Source: an uncultured Clostridia bacterium
GTDB taxonomy: Bacteria > Bacillota > Clostridia > Tissierellales > Peptoniphilaceae
Assembly (NCBI GenBank): GCA_945916025.1
Contig: CAMEGD010000006.1
Location: 1-26,493 of the forward strand
DNA length: 26,493 bases
Direction: 5' to 3'
Within the stretch, counting starts at the first letter, position 1; every line of letters starts with the position of its first letter. A program made the translations under genes and the position numbers. This document shows positions 24,196 through 26,493 of this stretch, one piece after another. The notes beneath the pieces are model-generated. The model had not been told where the DNA came from and did not search any database. It was given only the letters and a program-made list of their open reading frames with translations.

Positions 24196-24224
24196 ATTAT
24201 ATCATTTTTTTTAATTTTGATCAA
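24196..24224 (-). promoter_or_regulatory. Promoter of the methyltransferase gene with GATC in its -35 box
   Basis: On the minus strand, TTGATC (24219-24224), a 17-bp spacer ending in TG-A, then a perfect TATAAT (24196-24201). The -35 overlaps the last codons of the nuclease gene. GATC at 24219-24222 is the inferred target of the system, so methylation could alter promoter strength. This would let the methyltransferase be made apart from the nuclease. Confidence 0.65.
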
Positions 24225-25668
24225 ATTTTAGTTCATCTTTTAATTGTTCATAAATATAAGTATTGTTTAACCAAAAACATTGTTTAGTAAATAATCTGCC
24301 ATCTGGCAACTCATAAGTATCTGCTGCATTTCGAGCATGAGGTCTCACGTGACTTACTCTGTTTTCTGATTGTTTTGGTAAATTTGTAAATCTGATACCT
24401 TTGTCATTTACTTTTATTTCTAGTTCATTTTCAATTACACTTTTAGTTTTTTCCCAAACTAAACGTACTTCATTTTCTAAATCATCATACGGAATGTTCC
24501 AAAACTGACTCCCCATAAGTACTAGTTCACCATTTGCATTTTCCTTAAATACCACAAATAAAAACCTGGTTTCTCTGAGATAATTTCCAAACTCTGAATC
24601 ATCCCAATCTTCCTTTATTATCTCTTTGAATTTGAAGTTAGGAAATGACATGTTTTCTTTTATTTTATTTGTTTTAGTTATTCTAATAGTTTTTACTACG
24701 ACATTAGCTTTTACAAATTCTTCAGCTTGATTTCCTTTTATGCCAAGTATTCTATAGACAATTAAAGATTGAATGCTTTTAGGTTTTTTTACATAATCTA
24801 ATTCAAATAATTCACACAATTCATCAACTGTTTTTCCTTTATATCTTCTAATTCTATTAGTTACATATTCCTCTAAATTATACGCCTCTTCTTTAGAAAC
24901 TATATTCTCGTAGGTATTTTTACCTGGAATTATGTAATTATTTAGAACATAAGTCATATATGAGTTTTTAAAGGCAAAAGCTCTTGGCTTAGCGGGAGTA
25001 TAATTAAATGGCTGTCTTCTTCTGTCTTTAGATGTGGAAGCTTTCGGGCAAGCACCTAAATAAAGAGTATCTCCTTCAGAAAGTTCATGAGCCTTCCCAT
25101 CTTTTATTTTTTGTATTATTACATCAAAATCATGCTTCATAACTTCAATATCTTCTTTTGGTGGAGAAAATAATTTAGCATAATCAATTCTATAATCAAA
25201 TTTTGATATTAAATTTTGATTGTAAAGATAATAAATAAGAAGCATTAATTTTGCTTTATTCCAAAGTCCACTTTTGTCAAATTCTTCTTTATAAACATTC
25301 ATAAAATCAATCATTGTAATGACAAGTCTCTCTTTGGCTGACTTACTACCATTTTTATTGATTTTGTATGGGGTAACTTTTAATTCTACACCAGCTTCTG
25401 AAAAGTCAGGATTAGAATCAATATTAGGTTTATAATAGAAATAATGTTCTTCAATTATTTGACCTAGATTACCCTTTCCCTTATTACTATTTTTTTCTAT
25501 AGTATTAGCAATTTTATATACTGACTCTGGTTCAGCTGCACTATTCATTGACTCCTCGATATAATAGTCTTCGATAACATCATTAAAGGTTTTTCCTATT
25601 AGTTTTTGAGCATATTCTTCAATTGATAGTGGGTCTGTTTTGTCGTATTTTAATGACTTTTTATCCAA
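24211..25668 (-). CDS. Sau3AI-like type II restriction endonuclease (inferred target GATC)
   Basis: 485 residues, close to R.Sau3AI (about 489). The N-terminal MutH-like catalytic domain has NPDFSEAGVELKVTPYK, giving D88, E95 and K97 in the D-x6-E-x-K pattern, with an upstream acidic residue in GQIIEEHYF. Sau3AI-like blocks follow: GKAHELSEGDTLYLGACPK, AKPRAFAFKNSYMTYVL, and SHVRPHARNAADTYELPDG. The C terminus contains FTKQCFWLNNTYIYEQLKDE, another Sau3AI match. Sau3AI cuts before G in GATC and is blocked by 5-methylcytosine there; the C5 methyltransferase downstream fits that pairing. The start is a TTG, the only in-frame start with AGGAG at good spacing (8 bp). Weak initiation could limit nuclease output. 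Confidence 0.9.
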   Translation of the reverse strand: MDKKSLKYDKTDPLSIEEYAQKLIGKTFNDVIEDYYIEESMNSAAEPESVYKIANTIEKNSNKGKGNLGQIIEEHYFYYKPNIDSNPDFSEAGVELKVTPYKINKNGSKSAKERLVITMIDFMNVYKEEFDKSGLWNKAKLMLLIYYLYNQNLISKFDYRIDYAKLFSPPKEDIEVMKHDFDVIIQKIKDGKAHELSEGDTLYLGACPKASTSKDRRRQPFNYTPAKPRAFAFKNSYMTYVLNNYIIPGKNTYENIVSKEEAYNLEEYVTNRIRRYKGKTVDELCELFELDYVKKPKSIQSLIVYRILGIKGNQAEEFVKANVVVKTIRITKTNKIKENMSFPNFKFKEIIKEDWDDSEFGNYLRETRFLFVVFKENANGELVLMGSQFWNIPYDDLENEVRLVWEKTKSVIENELEIKVNDKGIRFTNLPKQSENRVSHVRPHARNAADTYELPDGRLFTKQCFWLNNTYIYEQLKDELKFDQN

Positions 25669-25716
25669 AATATCATCTCCTAATAGTATTTTTCATTTAT
25701 ATTAAACTACTTAATA

Positions 25717-25725
25717 ATTATATCA
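25717..25725 (-). promoter_or_regulatory. Extended -10 promoter of the endonuclease gene
   Basis: The minus strand reads TGATATAAT about 50 bp before the TTG start. The same nine bases serve as the extended -10 of the methyltransferase promoter. The -35 is weak (TTTATT-like). Confidence 0.5.
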
Positions 25726-25744
25726 TAGTTAATAACCTAATAAA

Positions 25745-25936
25745 TTATCTTAAATGCTGGTCAAACCCATCATTTAGTAATCCCATATTATCATCTTCCA
25801 TAAACTTCTCATAAAGCCTATCTAAAACACTTTCATCTTCAATTCCCTTTTCAAAACTTATTAGGGCTTTTACAAATTCCTTATAGTTTTCTTCTGCTAA
25901 TACGTCTAGGGATATTTTTATATTTTTATAATTCAA
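25745..25936 (-). CDS. Small acidic protein of unknown function upstream of the endonuclease
   Basis: 63 residues beginning at a TTG with AAGGGAG 6 bp upstream: VLAEENYKEFVKALISFEKG, then DRLYEKFMEDDNMGLLNDGF. It is helical and acidic, with no membrane segment and no evident helix-turn-helix. It ends 76 bp before the endonuclease start, in the same orientation. Small genes beside type II systems are often controller (C) proteins, but the lack of an HTH argues against that here. It could also be an unrelated neighbour. Function not assigned. Confidence 0.5.
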   Translation of the reverse strand: MNYKNIKISLDVLAEENYKEFVKALISFEKGIEDESVLDRLYEKFMEDDNMGLLNDGFDQHLR

Positions 25937-26002
25937 AGTTTACTCCCTTCTTTAGTAATCTATACTATTTTTAATGCTTATATAATAAGTCTAATAGAGT
26001 TT

Positions 26003-26403
26003 TTATAGATATACAACTAATAATCCTATAAATACTAGTATGAGGGTAGACCTATTTGGATATGCTCTCATAAGATATATAAAACCTAAAATGAAGAATA
26101 TATAGGCTAAAATAACTGCTATTCTTCTATTTGTAATTCTTTTTATTACGTGACCAACAAGTCCTAAAATAATGTTGAATAAGAAAGTACGAAAATAAAA
26201 TTAAAAAAGTCATAATATAATGGAAATTCTGTATCTATAGTTTCTAATGGCATAAACTTTATTAAAGCAATAAAGGAAACTAAAGCTAATATTATACAGG
26301 TTATCTTGTGTATAATAGTTTTTGAATTTCTGGAATTATTTCTGCTTTCTTTGTACTTAAATTTACCTCTTTTAATATTAATATATAAATTATAACAAAG
26401 AAG
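26003..26403 (-). pseudogene. Broken membrane protein gene
   Basis: Two minus-strand frames together describe one membrane protein. The upstream frame reads YINIKRGKFKYKESRNNSRN, then HKITCIILALVSFIALIKFM and LYYDFFNFIF. The downstream frame reads RTFLFNIILGLVGHVIKRIT, RRIAVILAYIFFILGFIYLM and STLILVFIGLLVVYL to TAA at 26003. Joining them needs one extra base near 26192-26195 (a T4 run on the coding strand). No ATG, GTG or TTG with a ribosome site is found at the upstream end before an in-frame TAG. It has four hydrophobic segments. I consider it a decayed gene that lost its start; family unknown. Confidence 0.5.
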
Positions 26404-26493
26404 AAGCTTCTTCTACCTTTTTAATTTTATTATAACTTTAATCTGTAATTATATGTTAACATCATTAAAAACTAAAGATGATATAATTAGTTT
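26404..26493. other. AT-rich end of window with a possible plus-strand promoter
   Basis: No gene is seen here. The plus strand carries TGATATAAT (26479-26487), an extended -10 facing out of the window, without a clear -35. A 16-bp palindrome AGAAGAAGCTTCTTCT spans 26399-26414. Confidence 0.25.

Noticed and set aside
26399..26414. 16-bp palindrome AGAAGAAGCTTCTTCT
   Set aside because: Low-complexity purine/pyrimidine tract with no neighbouring T-run or promoter on either side; no function can be argued.
1..26493. CRISPR array, insertion sequence, integrase, phage or attachment-site signatures
   Set aside because: No spaced direct repeats, transposase or integrase motifs, or terminal inverted repeats were seen on either strand.

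Overview
The window looks like chromosomal DNA of a low-GC, Gram-positive, probably anaerobic Firmicute. AT-rich codon use, frequent AGG arginine codons, AGGAGG-type ribosome binding sites and the housekeeping gene content point to Tissierellia/Peptoniphilaceae-like bacteria (Anaerococcus, Peptoniphilus, Finegoldia). The phylum-level call is fairly safe; the family-level call is inference.

Positions 1-14.8 kb are almost entirely on the minus strand and hold core genes. In transcription order (right to left) they are: rbgA (50S assembly GTPase); a fused rnhB-yraN (RNase HII plus a YraN nuclease-like domain); comM/yifB; dprA; a short decayed patch; an EamA transporter; topA; secA; prfB; azlC-azlD; tRNA-Pro(UGG); and a D-Ala-D-Ala ligase-like ATP-grasp gene. 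The rbgA-rnhB-comM-dprA-topA order is a widespread Firmicute arrangement, here interrupted between dprA and topA.

Positions 14.9-18.6 kb are a plus-strand vitamin B12 unit. A promoter, a cobalamin riboswitch and an intrinsic terminator precede a BtuF-type lipoprotein, BtuC permease, BtuD ATPase and a divergent PduO-like corrinoid adenosyltransferase. This reads as import followed by conversion to the coenzyme form, under B12 feedback at the level of transcription.

Positions 18.6-22.6 kb mix intact small operons with decaying genes. DegV plus a DsrE-like protein and a GNAT acetyltransferase are intact. An exported protein is split by a frameshift, a small membrane protein is truncated, and a hypothetical gene is interrupted by an in-frame TAA.

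Positions 22.7-25.9 kb are a type II restriction-modification system: a Sau3AI/MutH-like endonuclease and a C5-cytosine methyltransferase. The target is inferred to be GATC. By hand count this region holds one GATC, and it lies in the putative -35 box of the methyltransferase promoter, which suggests methylation-dependent autoregulation. A 63-residue protein of unknown function lies upstream. The last 0.5 kb holds a broken membrane-protein gene.

The most notable points are the GATC-in-promoter arrangement, the RNase HII-YraN fusion, a prfB that lacks the usual programmed frameshift, and several genes broken by single-base shifts that a -1 slip would repair.
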